Assembly: GCA_963575745.1 (NCBI GenBank)
Contig: CAUYUJ010016142.1
Coordinates: forward strand, 202,501 to 226,056
Direction: 5' to 3'
DNA length: 23,556 nt
From: Prorocentrum cordatum
Lineage: Eukaryota; Sar; Dinophyceae; Prorocentrales; Prorocentraceae
The translations under genes were made by a program, and so were the position numbers. How positions within the stretch are numbered: the stretch's first letter is position 1; each line of letters opens with the position of its first letter. Shown here one piece after another: positions 1 to 9,293 of the stretch. The notes under the pieces are model-generated. The model was not told the origin of the DNA, ran no database searches, and was given only the letters and a program-made list of their open reading frames with translations.

Positions 1-345
1 CTTAGATTTAGCTTAGTTGTAGTTTAGTTTTAGCTTAGCTTTAGCTTAGCTTTAGCTTAGCTTTAGCTTAGCTTTAGCTTAGCTCTAGTTTAGCTCTAAG
101 TTAGCTTTAGCTTAGCGTTAGCTTAGCTTTAGCTTAGCTTTAGCTTAGCTTTAGCTTAGCGTTAGCTTAGCTTTAGCTTAGCTGTAGCTTAGCTCCAGCT
201 TAGCTTTAGCGTAGCGTTAGCTTAGCTTTAGCTTAGCTTTAGCTTGGCTTTAGCTTAGCTTTAGCTTAGCATTAGTTTAGCTGTACCTTAGCGTTAGCTT
301 AGCTTCAGCCTAGCTTTAGCTTAGCATTAGCTTAGCCTTGGCTTA
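1..345. repeat. 11-bp satellite array (TTTAGCTTAGC)n
   Basis: About 30 head-to-tail copies of an 11-bp unit, TTTAGCTTAGC, with scattered substitutions (GTTAGC, TGTAGC, CATTAGC variants) and the most degenerate copies at the two ends. The unit is a hexamer TTTAGC plus a pentamer TTAGC, so AGCT palindromes recur every 5-6 bases. It is not the TTTAGGG-type repeat known for dinoflagellate telomeres, though it could be a derived relative. The array continues beyond the left edge of the window. Confidence 0.95.
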
Positions 346-1270
346 GTTAATGCTAAGCTTTAATGTTACTACTAATGCTGCTTTCCTACGGGCTCAAACT
401 CCTAGGTAGGGTCTCACTGGGATAACGAAGGAAAAGCTTATGTATGGTCTTTGATTTGATATAGGGCACAGCATTTTTGCAAACTGCACTGTGGAGCCCC
501 TGTCGTGGATGACATTCACACACACAGCCCGCGCGAGCCTTAGGAGGAAACGGAAAGCTAAGCATGTAAAACGACAAAGGGTGGCGAGGGGGCGGAGGGG
601 CGCCAGGCGCGGCGCCAGCGACGCAGCGACGCCAGTGAGCGTCGCAGCAGTGGCATCCTCCACCGACCGCGAAAAAAACCCAGATATCGCGCGAGGACAG
701 CCCGCGAGGCCCCCCTGAAAAGGCGGCCTCGGGACGGCCAAAGATGGCCGCCAAGATGGCCAATAAAGCTTCATGCGCACGCGAGCCCCGACACTACCCA
801 AGATCTTCTCCGCGACGGCGCGGATGGCCCAGCGGCCACAGGACGGCAGGACAAACGACGACGGTTCCAATTTTCACGTAGAACGCAAACAAAAAGAAAC
901 CTAAATCTCGGTCCTCCCCCATCCAGCCGCCACCCCCCCCCCCCGCTTGCTTGCCCGCGCCTCGCGGATCCCGCGGCGGCCCGGGGGAACCCTTGACCCG
1001 ACGGTTTGGCCAGGCGCGTGCCCATCGGTTGGCCGTGCAAATGTTGCCACGCAGGCGGGCGGCGTCGGCGACTCGCCGCAGGCGCCCTGACCGAATCCGG
1101 AGAGACCCACGGTCGGCAACAACGTGGCCGAGAGCGCAACGACCCGGGACGTGGCCCACAACGGGGTCGAGGTCCCAGAAATGGGCTCGACGGCGGCCCG
1201 GCGTCGGGGCTGAGAGCTCCGGGGCGGGCTCCACGACGAGGTCGAGGGCCCCAGGGCCCAACATCCATGG
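346..1270. other. Intergenic; no convincing gene
   Basis: The array decays into a short inverted motif (GCTTAG...CTAAGC near 351). Overlapping open frames on both strands from about 390 to 1,610 are proline-, arginine- and glycine-rich, have no recognisable domain, and look like products of GC-rich composition. A twice-repeated AAGATGGCC motif lies near 738-762. I see no coding or RNA feature I can support. Confidence 0.5.
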
Positions 1271-1280
1271 GACCGAAAGT

Positions 1281-1507
1281 AAGTCCGCAGCGGGGGGGGA
1301 AGGGGAGGGCACTGAGAAGGGTAAGAGAGACGCAGCAATTCGGGGAGCAACGGGGGGCAAGTCCGCAACAGGGGGGGCAAGAGGAGGGCATTGATAGGGA
1401 TAAGAGGAGGGCACTGATAAGGATAAGAACATTAGTCCGCAACGGGGGGCAAGAGGGAAGAGGAGGGCACTGAGAAGGATAAGAGAGACGCAGCAATTCG
1501 GGAGCAA
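1281..1507. repeat. Direct repeat pair (~72 bp units)
   Basis: Two copies, roughly 1281-1350 and 1434-1507, share AGTCCGC, a G-run, GAGGGCACTGAGAAGG, TAAGAGAGACGCAGCAATTC and GGGAGCAA. The space between contains further partial copies of 'GCAAGAGGAGGGCA(C/T)TGATA(A/G)GGATAAG'. This is an internally duplicated minisatellite-like block. No protein reading frame is evidently conserved. Confidence 0.8.
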
Positions 1508-1629
1508 GGCGGAAGGCGCAGAATGGCACTGAGAATCTTGAAATTGTCCGAAATCTGACCGAGCACACTTTATTGGAGCCATTGGTTTCGCGCCCACGTC
1601 ATAAGGCAATCATCGTCGCCAGCAAAGTC

Positions 1630-1865
1630 CGTAAGAAGGAGGGGGGGGAGGAGGAGAAGGGGGAGAAGGAGGAGGGGGGAATCGAGGAGGGGGAGGCGAA
1701 GGAGAAGCGGGAGGGAGCAGGAGGAACGAGGGGAGGAGGCTGGGGAGAGGAGGCAGAGGAGAGCGAGAGGGAGAGAACGAGTAGCACAGGCAGGAGAAAA
1801 AGCAGCGGCAGTAGGAGGCGAAAGGCAGGAGAAGGGAGGAGGGGAGGGCGGGAGGGAGGGCATGG
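1630..1865. repeat. Homopurine GGA/GAG-rich tract
   Basis: About 235 bp in which the plus strand is almost entirely purine (GGAGG, GAGAAGG, GGCGAAGG words) with no fixed period. Apparent E/G/K-rich or S/P/L-rich open frames are translations of this composition. Such polypurine-polypyrimidine DNA can form triplex structures. Confidence 0.8.
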
Positions 1866-2170
1866 GAACGAGAACGACCACAAGAGAGCGCCTTATGAAT
1901 CCCCCCTACTGGTGCGAATTACACAGGGGGCCTCTGTTGAGCTTCTTTTTGGCGCTTGAAACCTTACGCCACAAACCTCTCGATGTCCTGATGGTGGGAA
2001 GCAGAGGGTCGACTACACGCAAGAGCGACCCTGGTGACCTCTGGTGCCTGGCTTTCTGGGGGCCGCGGGAGGGCCAACAAAATCGCGCAAGGCGCTGCTG
2101 CCCCCTCGCGCTCGGCGATCGGGGGACCCGAATGGGCCCGCACCCAGGGTTGCTCCGGCAGAGAGTCACT

Positions 2171-2670
2171 CTTACGTCTAGTCTTAAGTCGGACCTGTCC
2201 CCCTACAGGGGGATCCTCGACGAAAAATAAAAAATACAAAAAAAACAAAATAGTCAAACAAATACTCCAAAAATAGTCCCCAGACTATGTTTTGACTATT
2301 TTTGAATATCCCCCCTGTAGAGGGACAGGCCCGACTTACGTCTAGTCGAATCTGCATGGCGGGGCGCAGGGGGCCTCGGCGCCCAGCGGATCTCGCGATC
2401 TCGCGCCGCCTCTCAGGGGAGAAGAGGAGGATAAGGAATCGGAGCCGAACCGCGAACCGCGAAGCGCGAATAACGTCGCGCCCTCGAGGGCGCCCTTGCT
2501 TACGTCTAGTCGAATCTCCAAAATGATCAAAACATGCTCCAAAGAGAGTCCCCAGACTATTTTTTAAACTATTTTTGATTTTCCCCCTTGAAAAGGAACA
2601 GGCCCGACTTACGTCTGGTCGAATCTTGAAGGCGGGGCGCAGGGGGCCTCGGCGCCCAGCGGCGCCCCGG
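2171..2670. repeat. TTACGTCTAGTCGAATC-box repeat family with direct and inverted copies
   Basis: The box CTTACGTCT(A/G)GTCGAATCT occurs at 2335-2353, 2499-2517 and 2608-2626. A related piece at 2171-2183 sits beside an inverted copy of the flank CCCCTGTAG.GGGACAGG (2190-2213, opposed to 2311-2330). A ~145-bp block containing an AGTCCCCAGACTAT core, the CCCC...GACAGG/AACAGG flank, the box and a GGGGCGCAGGGGGCCTC tail is duplicated directly (about 2255-2400 and 2520-2670). The first copy includes a hairpin with 11-bp arms, CAAAAATAGTC and GACTATTTTTG. This looks like a dispersed non-coding or foldback element. Confidence 0.8.
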
Positions 2671-2756
2671 GCCGCAACACCGCAGCGGCCGCCGCCGCGC
2701 ACGCGGCCGCCGGGTGCGCGGCGCCCCGCGCCCACCGCCGCCCGCCTGCGCGGGCC

Positions 2757-3105
2757 GCGGCCGTCGTTGCCAGCATCGTCGTCGCCGCCGCCGCCGCCGC
2801 CCCCGCCGGCGCCGCCGCCGCCGCCTCCTCCTGCAGCTCCCTCCCCTCATTCTCCTCCTCCTCCTCCTCCTCCTCCTCCTCTCCTCCTCCTCCTCCTCCT
2901 CATCCTCCTCCTGCAGCTCCCTGCCCTCATTCCCCTCTCCATCCTCCTCCCCCGCTGCCTCCTCCACCATCCCCTCATCCTCCTCCCCTCCCTCTTCTTA
3001 TCCTCCTCCTCATCATCCTCGTCCGCCGCCGCCGCCGCCGTCGTCGCCGCCGTCGTCGTCGTCGTCGTCGTCGTGGTCGTCGTCTTCGTCGTCGTCGTCG
3101 GACAG
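2757..3105. repeat. Compound triplet array: GCC/GTC, CTC, GTC
   Basis: A GCC/GTC-rich stretch is followed by CTC/TCC triplets (about 2822-3001) and then GTC/GCC triplets (about 3018-3100). Because the period is three, every frame on both strands stays open and gives Ser, Pro, Leu, Glu, Arg, Asp or Val runs. Those frames are repeat translations rather than supported genes. Confidence 0.9.
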
Positions 3106-3680
3106 GCCCAAGATGCCCCAAAGATTTCCAAGGAGGCCACCACGGCCTCCGGAGGAGCCCTCACGAGGCCTAGAGGGCCCCAGGTGCTCCAAAACGGAGC
3201 GCAAAGCTTGGGGCTTGCCCCAGCGGCACCTTTAGCAACCCCCGACGATAGTCGTTGGTGTCGGCGTTCCCGTCGCCGGCGTTGGCAGCGGAGGCATCGC
3301 CGGCTTTGTCGTCCTCCTGGTCGTCGCCGTCGTCGACGACGTGCTCGTCATCGAGGGCGGGTGGCTTCGCGCAGATGGTCCAACGCCGCCCGACCGGCGA
3401 GGACCAAGGGGAGGGGAGCAGGGGGAAAGGGGGGGAGGAGGAGAATCGAGGATCGAGGTATCCTCCTGTTCCTCCTCCCGGAGGACGAGGAGAGGGGAGG
3501 TAGGATCGATAATCCAGGTCTGTTCCTGGCCATTCTCTCCTGCACCCCCATTTCCTCACTCTCCATCCTCCTCCGCCTCCTTCTCCTCCTCTACCTGGGC
3601 GAAGCCCAAAGTTGAACTCGTTTCCTCCTAACCCTCCTATGTTTGACTCCTTGTTCGAGTAGAACACTGCTGTTCATCTT
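3106..3680. other. Intergenic; degenerate GTC triplets, no gene recognised
   Basis: Degenerate GTC/GCC triplets continue to about 3355 and G-rich purine words follow at 3400-3500. Open frames are low in complexity and match no family I know. Confidence 0.45.
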
Positions 3681-3755
3681 CTCTCCTCTCCTCCCCTCTC
3701 CTCTCCTCTCCTCTCCTCTCCACCTCCTCCCCCTACTCCACCTCCTCCTCCTCAT
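3681..3755. repeat. (TCTCC)n pentamer array
   Basis: Near-perfect CTCTC/TCTCC pentamers followed by CTCC-rich sequence. It is the opposite-strand counterpart of the much longer GGAGA array near 21,480-21,705. Confidence 0.85.
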
Positions 3756-3821
3756 CCTGAACGCGAAAATAATTTAACGCGAAAAGAATTGAACAACCTA
3801 CGGAAAATAATGTCTTTCGGC

Positions 3822-4650
3822 GTTCTGGAGGTCTTCCTAGGGCCCCTTGGGGACCTTGGGGACCTCTTAGGGATACATTGGGAACCTCTTGGGGGCCTCT
3901 TGGGGCTGTCTTGGGCCCTCCCTGGGCAGCCGTGGGTCCATCTGTGGACGCTTTAGGGACGTCTTGAAGGTCTCTGGGACCGCCTCGTGGCCTTCCTGGG
4001 GAGCTCGTGGGCTGCCGTGTGGCCCTCTTGGGCCGTCGTTCTGGCCTCTTTGGGGCCTCGTGGGCCGCCTTGGGGCAATATTGGAGGCATATGGGCCCGT
4101 CTTGGAGCTTGCGAAGCCCGAAAAGGCGAGAACGCTAAAATCACTGAAGAATCGAAGGACGTTCAATGACTCAGGCCTCCTGGAAATATCCTAGGGCCTC
4201 TGGGGGCTCGCTTGGGGACCTCTTGGGCGCCTCTTGGCCTTCGGAGGCCGCCCTGGGCCCTCCCTGGTCAGCCATGAGTCCCTCTTTGGGCGCTTGAGGG
4301 CCATCTTGGAAGTCTGTGGGGCCGTTGTGGTGCCGTCTTGGGGGCCTCGTGTGCTTCTTTGGGGCCCGCTTGGGCCGTCTCGCGGGCATCATGGCGGCCT
4401 CTTGGGCAGCCTTGGGGCGATCTTGGAGGCCTATGGACCGTCTTGGAGCGTCGCAAGCCCGAATAGACGAGAACGCTAAAATCAGTGAACCCCCAAGGAA
4501 ACTGAATGTTGTCGGCCTCCTGGAGGTCCTCTTGGAGCCCTCTTATGGCGTCTAAGAGGCCTCTTGGGCGATCTGTAAGACACATCAGGCCGTCTTGGGG
4601 CCATCTTGGCGCACCCGAAGCCGCAACTGCAAATATGGCCGTCTTCCGCC
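3822..4650. repeat. Tandem duplication, ~341-bp unit, 2.4 copies
   Basis: Copy 1 (about 3822-4175) and copy 2 (about 4176-4516) align along their length. The landmark GAGAACGCTAAAATCA appears at 4128 and 4469, which sets the period at 341 bp. Each copy is built of shorter ~30-40-nt modules such as GGCCTCTTGGGGCC and GTCTTGGAGC. A third, truncated copy (4517-about 4650) keeps GGCCTCCTGGAGGTC and CCGTCTTGGGGCCATCTTGG. The minus strand reads as Pro/Arg-rich peptides with a recurring 'FSVLxxSGxxxSKT', but stops interrupt it and I do not recognise a protein. Confidence 0.85.
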
Positions 4651-4865
4651 GTTCTGCCGCCCGTGCCTGAGGCCGAATTTCGAGGGGGGTACCCCCCCCA
4701 GACTCCCCTAGGGGGACACACACTGGGAACCCCTGTTCCACAAGGTCGGGGACCAGTGCTGTCATCTCGCGTGGGAGCACCCTGTTACTTCCGCCGGCTT
4801 CCGCCAGCCTTCCGCCGAGAACGAGATGGCAACTCCTTCGACCCTCGGAGGCGAGGCCCTGTCTG
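4651..4865. other. Intergenic; nothing recognised
   Basis: Mixed-composition GC-rich sequence with a G5/C8 patch near 4,683-4,702. No gene, repeat or structured RNA could be supported. Confidence 0.4.
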
Positions 4866-5105
4866 GAACGCCTCATATGTATACACGTGTATCTAATGTG
4901 CATGCCTGTACATGTGTTGCATGGGTGTTGACGTGCTGCACGTTATGCTTATGCTGTGTTACTATGCATGCGTAGTTCAATATTCATGTGCATGTACGTG
5001 TTGGTGTACAAAGATAGGTTGATGTAGATTTAGTCATGTAGTTGCTCACTTACGGATGTATTTGTTCATGTAACAGGTCATGCATGTATCTATGTACTGG
5101 CCGTT
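4866..5105. other. AT-richer TGCATGTA/ACGTGT-rich patch
   Basis: About 240 bp of alternating purine-pyrimidine words (CATATGTATACACGTGT, GTGCATGCCTGTACATGTG, ATGCATGCG, GTGCATGTACGTG, CATGCATGTATC) in an otherwise GC-rich setting. It is a degenerate TG/CA plus TA microsatellite and could take up Z-form or cruciform structure. No gene is evident. Confidence 0.6.
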
Positions 5106-5446
5106 GGGCTGCCAGCAAAAAAAAACACGACCCCCTGCCCTCGCCGACTGCTGCCCTGCGCGCAGTTGCCGCCAGCTGCGCCCCTGGGGGCGGGCCTACA
5201 CCTAACCGCCACTATGCGAGGCGGGGATTGTTCCATATTCACCGCCTGGGAACCGACGTCCTGGCGCTCCAGCGAGCGGTGGAAATTGATATCTGTTGGC
5301 CCCCGGGGGCCCGAAGATGTGCATATCCACAGCCTGCCGAGGTCCCCGAAAATTGATTCTCCAAGCGGTTATCATGTATAAATTCCCGCCTCCGACACTA
5401 TGAAGAAAGTCCTGAAGGCCTCGCGAGGCAACTTGAGACCCGGCTT
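5106..5446. other. Intergenic; nothing recognised
   Basis: Plus-strand frames of 70-105 codons exist but have no recognisable domain and no conserved-looking composition. Confidence 0.4.
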
Positions 5447-5490
5447 ACGTCGGATCCACGTCGGATTTACGTCGGGTTCACGTCGAAACG
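5447..5490 (+). repeat. Four-copy 11-bp repeat ACGTCGG(A/G)TYY
   Basis: Four consecutive 11-mers: ACGTCGGATCC, ACGTCGGATTT, ACGTCGGGTTC, ACGTCGAAACG. The tetrad is preceded by CTT, giving CTTACGTC as in the box family at 2171-2626. Function unknown. Confidence 0.85.
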
Positions 5491-6030
5491 ACAGGGCAAT
5501 GTTTGTTACCGCTTCCGCTTTGCCGTGTTTGCTGCCAGCTCCGTTTTTGCCTACTTGTATTGCCGGTTCTGTCGCCGCTTGTTTTCCTGTTCGGTTTCGC
5601 TTCCAATCCGGGAGTTTTCTTTGTTGCCGTTTCCAGTCGCCGTCGTTGTTGCTGTTTCCATTTTCAAGAGCCGCTTTTTCGAAAAAGGTGAAAGAGAACG
5701 GCCCTGCCGTCTCCGGGGCCCACCAAGGGCTGAACTATGGCAGTCCTCTGCTGTGCGAGGCGCCGACCGCACACAGCGAAGCACTACCACGTGTCAAGCG
5801 CCCATGATGTGTTGGGCCCATGACCAGGGGATCCGGCGGAGCGGTGTCTTACGCATCAGACACCCGTCGCCCTCACCAAGCCAGGTGGTGCCTGGCGCGC
5901 AGCTGCCGTTGCGCTACGCTCCTGGCGGGTTCCAGCGAGGCAGTGTCTGCCGCAGATCAAGCTGCACATACTGTTTTGCATTTGGAGGCTCGCCCGCTGA
6001 CTGCATGTCCTGTCACGTCAGCGAGACACA
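5491..6030. other. Region downstream of the membrane-protein gene; no gene recognised
   Basis: Open frames of up to about 214 codons cross this stretch on the plus strand. They overlap the antisense of the membrane-protein gene at their far end and match no family I know. It probably includes the 3' flank of the minus-strand gene ending at 6037. Confidence 0.4.
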
Positions 6031-6036
6031 CAGCGA

Positions 6037-8639
6037 TCAAATGCTGAGAATAGAATCGCTGTCATCCCTCAACTCCTCGAACGGGCTGTCTTGCCATGCA
6101 CGACCCACTTCTAGCGACTTCACTCTTTCCAGATGCCCATACTGCCAGACGCACACCTTAAACCCATAAACGACGCGTATCGAAATAGGCCCAAACGCGG
6201 GCACCTGCGCAACACGTCCAGGCCCAGCAACAGATAGAGCTAAGATCACAGGGCCAATAAACACGGCTGTCAAATAGTTTGAGGCGCAAAAATCGCCCGT
6301 GAGAGTGTACTCCACAATTCCCATCATAATCGGCATGAAGAGGGAGGTCAGTGATCCTGTCGCAAAGGCCACGCGATCTGGCGGCGAGCGCGCCAAGACG
6401 ATTGTCCAGCATAGGCCTTGCAGAAGCACGAACCACATCTCGCAAGAGCTCTGCTCACCGCACCGCCCAACTTCAATTGCTTGCGCTTCGAACACTAACC
6501 ATATCGAACCGATGGAGGCGGTGCCGATGCCCCAAATACTCACGTCACCCAATGGTCCAGCAGATTCCGCAGCCTGGCGCAAACAAGATGTGACCATACC
6601 CATGCGCATGATGTCTCTAATGTTTTTGTCGACAAGGGCCTCACTTGATGCAAGGTCTCGCCGGGTCTTTTCCCCATCTGCCGGGACCGAATACTTGGCG
6701 TCCCTGACGTGGCCTGTGAAGCCGTTATTCAACTACTGTATCGTTACAGTCGCTGCCAGTGTCCACAATCTGTCGGCCTCGAGCACCATCGGTGTGAGGG
6801 CCGCTGCCAGAAAACCAAACCAAGACGTTAGATCCGCCAACAACCGCATGATGGAAATGACAAGACGCGTAAGATGTTTGGCCATGTAAGCGTTGTTCAT
6901 TCGGCGTTTCGACATTGGGCGGAGGGGAGGGGAGAAGGGAGGGGTCTGGCTCTGGACCTCTGCTTGATGCGACTGCTTGTAGCAGTGCGCCCTATGGGAG
7001 AGACCCCACCTGCCTGAAATAGGCGCCAAAAACAGCCAAGATCTACTCCAGGGGGGGGGGAGGGTGCGAGGGCCCGCACCCATCAGCAAAACACTGAATA
7101 AGAAAACGATCACATAATGACAGAACTCGTAAGATGTTTGGCCACTCGCGACCAGTTTCCCCATTCCAGACGTCCGAGATCCAGTCTCAGGAATGGGAGG
7201 GGCCTCGGGGCCGCGACGGAAAGAATAGCCCCACGGTGGCCCAGAAAGGGGTGGCTTCCTCCGTCTCCGTCCTTCCTCCTCCCTCTCGTTCTCCGCTCTT
7301 CTTCCTCCTTCTCCTGCCTCGTTTCCTCCCTGGGCGCCTGGGCAAACCAGGCCGTCGTCGAGGATCCCCTGATCTGGGGCCGACGGAGGAGCGTAAGCCT
7401 CCAGGGCAGTGAAGGTGATCTAGGATGTTCTCTCCAACAGTGAAACCAAAAATAGAGGCAACAAATCGGAGGAAAATGCGAAGACATATCGAATCCGGGT
7501 ACTTCCGCAAGAACGGGTACACCAGAGTAAATGCCAATATCGAGTGCCCGCGAAGAGCTTGTGCCTTGGTGCGCCGAATACAGCCTAATGAAAAGACTGA
7601 TGTCTCCAAATTCAGAAGACACGTGACGATGCACGCCACACCGGCCCCCAAGACAGAGAGGAAGCCCATTCTCATCACCTGGGGCCAGAAGCCCAGCACC
7701 GGGGACCTGGCGGTACTGATGTCTTTGTGTAGCGAGTACGCCAAGAAGGCCTCGTAAGCACATCCTCGAGTATACAATGTGAGCCCGATTCGGCACCACC
7801 AACAGATGCGTCGCGGACGCCAAGGCTTTGGCAAACGGGGACTCAATAGGGGGAGATATTAAAGCGGATATGTCTAGGTTTTGCGGGTTGGCAAGCATAC
7901 ACGAGTAAGCATGCTTCGCCCCCGCTGGCCATGACTGCAGGACTTTGTCACAGAATTCGAAGATGCCCTCTTCCCAACAGTGTGTGATGAACTTATCACA
8001 AGGCAGGCCTTCAGGATGGCGCATCAAAGCCCAGCTCGCTCCACCAGCTAAAAGTGTAATTGGCTTTATGTACTGGTCGGTGATGGTGTGGATGGTAGGG
8101 CCAATCCTGTCATCGCTAACGTCGAAAAGATCGAGCACTGTTGGTACGATTCGACGCTGCTGAATTGCATGCCAAACAAGTCGCCTAAACTGCGACACAT
8201 CCGCTTTCGTCACACACCATCGATGCATTGGCACTTCACAGTGTAAGCGGGCACGGTCTCGCAACACGGGCGCTGATTCAACGGCACGGTCGCCTGGGCT
8301 CAGCCAAGCAGCCACTGATCTCCGACAGCGAGAAAGCCGCATGGTTGTCACAGAGGCTCCGCCAAGACCAACGGCAAGACTCGCGAGGCCAATGATTGAA
8401 AGCAGCTGCAACTCAGTTTGGGAGAAAGATCCACACTCGGAGCCGACCCGAGCGGGGCAGCAGGTATACTCATAGCTGTACCCGAGGCCGTCGGCAATGG
8501 ATCTGACGTCCTGTGCACCGTAGCCGTCCTCACAGAAGCAGGCCTCAAAGGGGCTCGAGACCGTGCAGTCCGAAAAAGGATTCGTGCAGAGGCCCGACCG
8601 GTTTTCACAAGCGACGCCGTGGCAAGAGAGCTTCCTCGA
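6037..8639 (-). pseudogene. Multi-pass membrane protein of a dinoflagellate-expanded family; frame broken
   Basis: Function unknown; the family is recalled as abundant, unnamed proteins in dinoflagellate genomes. Reading 3'-ward on the minus strand: a Cys-rich EGF-like ectodomain (CHGVAC...CTNPFSDCT...FEACFCEDGYGAQD, 8625-8510), then TCCPARVGSEC; a first membrane helix (LQLLSIIGLASLAVGLGGAS, ~8411-8350); a conserved soluble block (HRWCVTKADVSQFRRLVWHA, ~8228 on; GLPCDKFITHCWEEGIFEF; MLANPQNLDISALI); and two helices at ~7693-7615 and ~7549-7441. An intron-like segment (~7400-6905) is followed by another helix (~6865-6785), the FTGHVRDAKYS block, and four C-terminal helices (~6537-6222). The natural end is TGA at 6037. 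Breaks: a frameshift at ~7761-7775 between VVPNRAHIVYSR and CAYEAFLAYS, and an in-frame TAG at 6733-6735. An in-frame TGA at 8640-8642 limits the 5' end. The same frame is open from there to ~9023, but I do not recognise that part. No ATG start could be assigned, so a 5' exon or promoter may lie upstream. Confidence 0.7.
6856..7144. repeat. 29-bp direct repeats flanking an intron-like segment
   Basis: Positions 6856-6884 and 7116-7144 match at 26 of 29 bases and share CGTAAGATGTTTGGCCA exactly, 260 bp apart. Both read 'AKHLT' on the minus strand within or beside the membrane-protein gene. The sequence between includes GC-rich, C-run DNA unlike the exons. This resembles the duplicated target expected of an inserted intron (introner-like), but a unique splice donor and acceptor could not be fixed by eye. 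Confidence 0.65.
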
Positions 8640-9260
8640 TCAGGACAGGACGTGCTGCACCTCTCCCCCGCTCCTGCAGATAAGAAACCTCGGATATCGC
8701 ACTCGCCGCGCGAGGCATGGCCAGCAAGAGGCCGGGGCTTGCCACGGGTACTGCCAAAATGCGCCGCACCACTGTGCTCTGCGCTCGTGTGCAGTGCCAG
8801 ATTCCCAGCCTGGCAGAAACACGCGTCCGGGGGGTCCGAGGCGCCCGTCAGGCCCCAAGCAATGGCCACGGGCTGCCTCTGACAGCAACGGTGCAACTGC
8901 ACATCCCTCGTGTGGCGCAACCTTCCCCGTCCGAGTGATAGCCAACATGCCACAATGGGTCATTGGGCTATTGTCCGCACATTCTGCCAATCTGCGTTTT
9001 ATATCTGTGACCCAGCGGGTCACAAAAATACAGAAAAACGCATTCGTTCACAGGGGGCTACGACTGGCATGCCACAACGACATGCTCAATAGAGAGCATC
9101 GGTAGACTCATTGCACCTTCCTGCAGATCTGGACAAAGAGATGGAACGCAAAGAGTGCAATCCGTGGCCGGCTGTTCCTTACCGTGCGACAACGAGAGGA
9201 ACGCCACGACTGCAATCCCGTGAGCGGGGTCTTGGCACGCCCGACATCGGCACGCAAAAC
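8640..9260. other. Upstream of the membrane-protein gene; 5' exons uncertain
   Basis: A minus-strand frame open from about 9023 to the TGA at 8640 is in phase with the EGF-like segment that follows. It contains several cysteines and could be more of the ectodomain. I do not recognise its sequence, and overlapping frames are equally long, so it is not called as coding. Confidence 0.3.
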
Positions 9261-9293
9261 ATGAACATGATGCCCAACAGCCCAGCAGTAGAT

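Noticed and set aside
1-345. Telomere
   Set aside because: Unit is TTTAGCTTAGC rather than TTTAGGG, and it is followed by ordinary sequence; only a possible distant relative.
1-345. CRISPR-like array
   Set aside because: Units are contiguous with no unique spacers; the other repeats in the window also lack the repeat-spacer pattern.
771-1609. Overlapping minus-strand frames of 265 and 271 codons
   Set aside because: Pro/Ser/Arg-rich, overlapping each other and others on the plus strand, with internal DNA repeats; typical of GC-rich composition.
2575-3615. 346-codon plus-strand frame
   Set aside because: Runs through GCC, CTC and GTC triplet arrays whose period of three removes stops in all frames.
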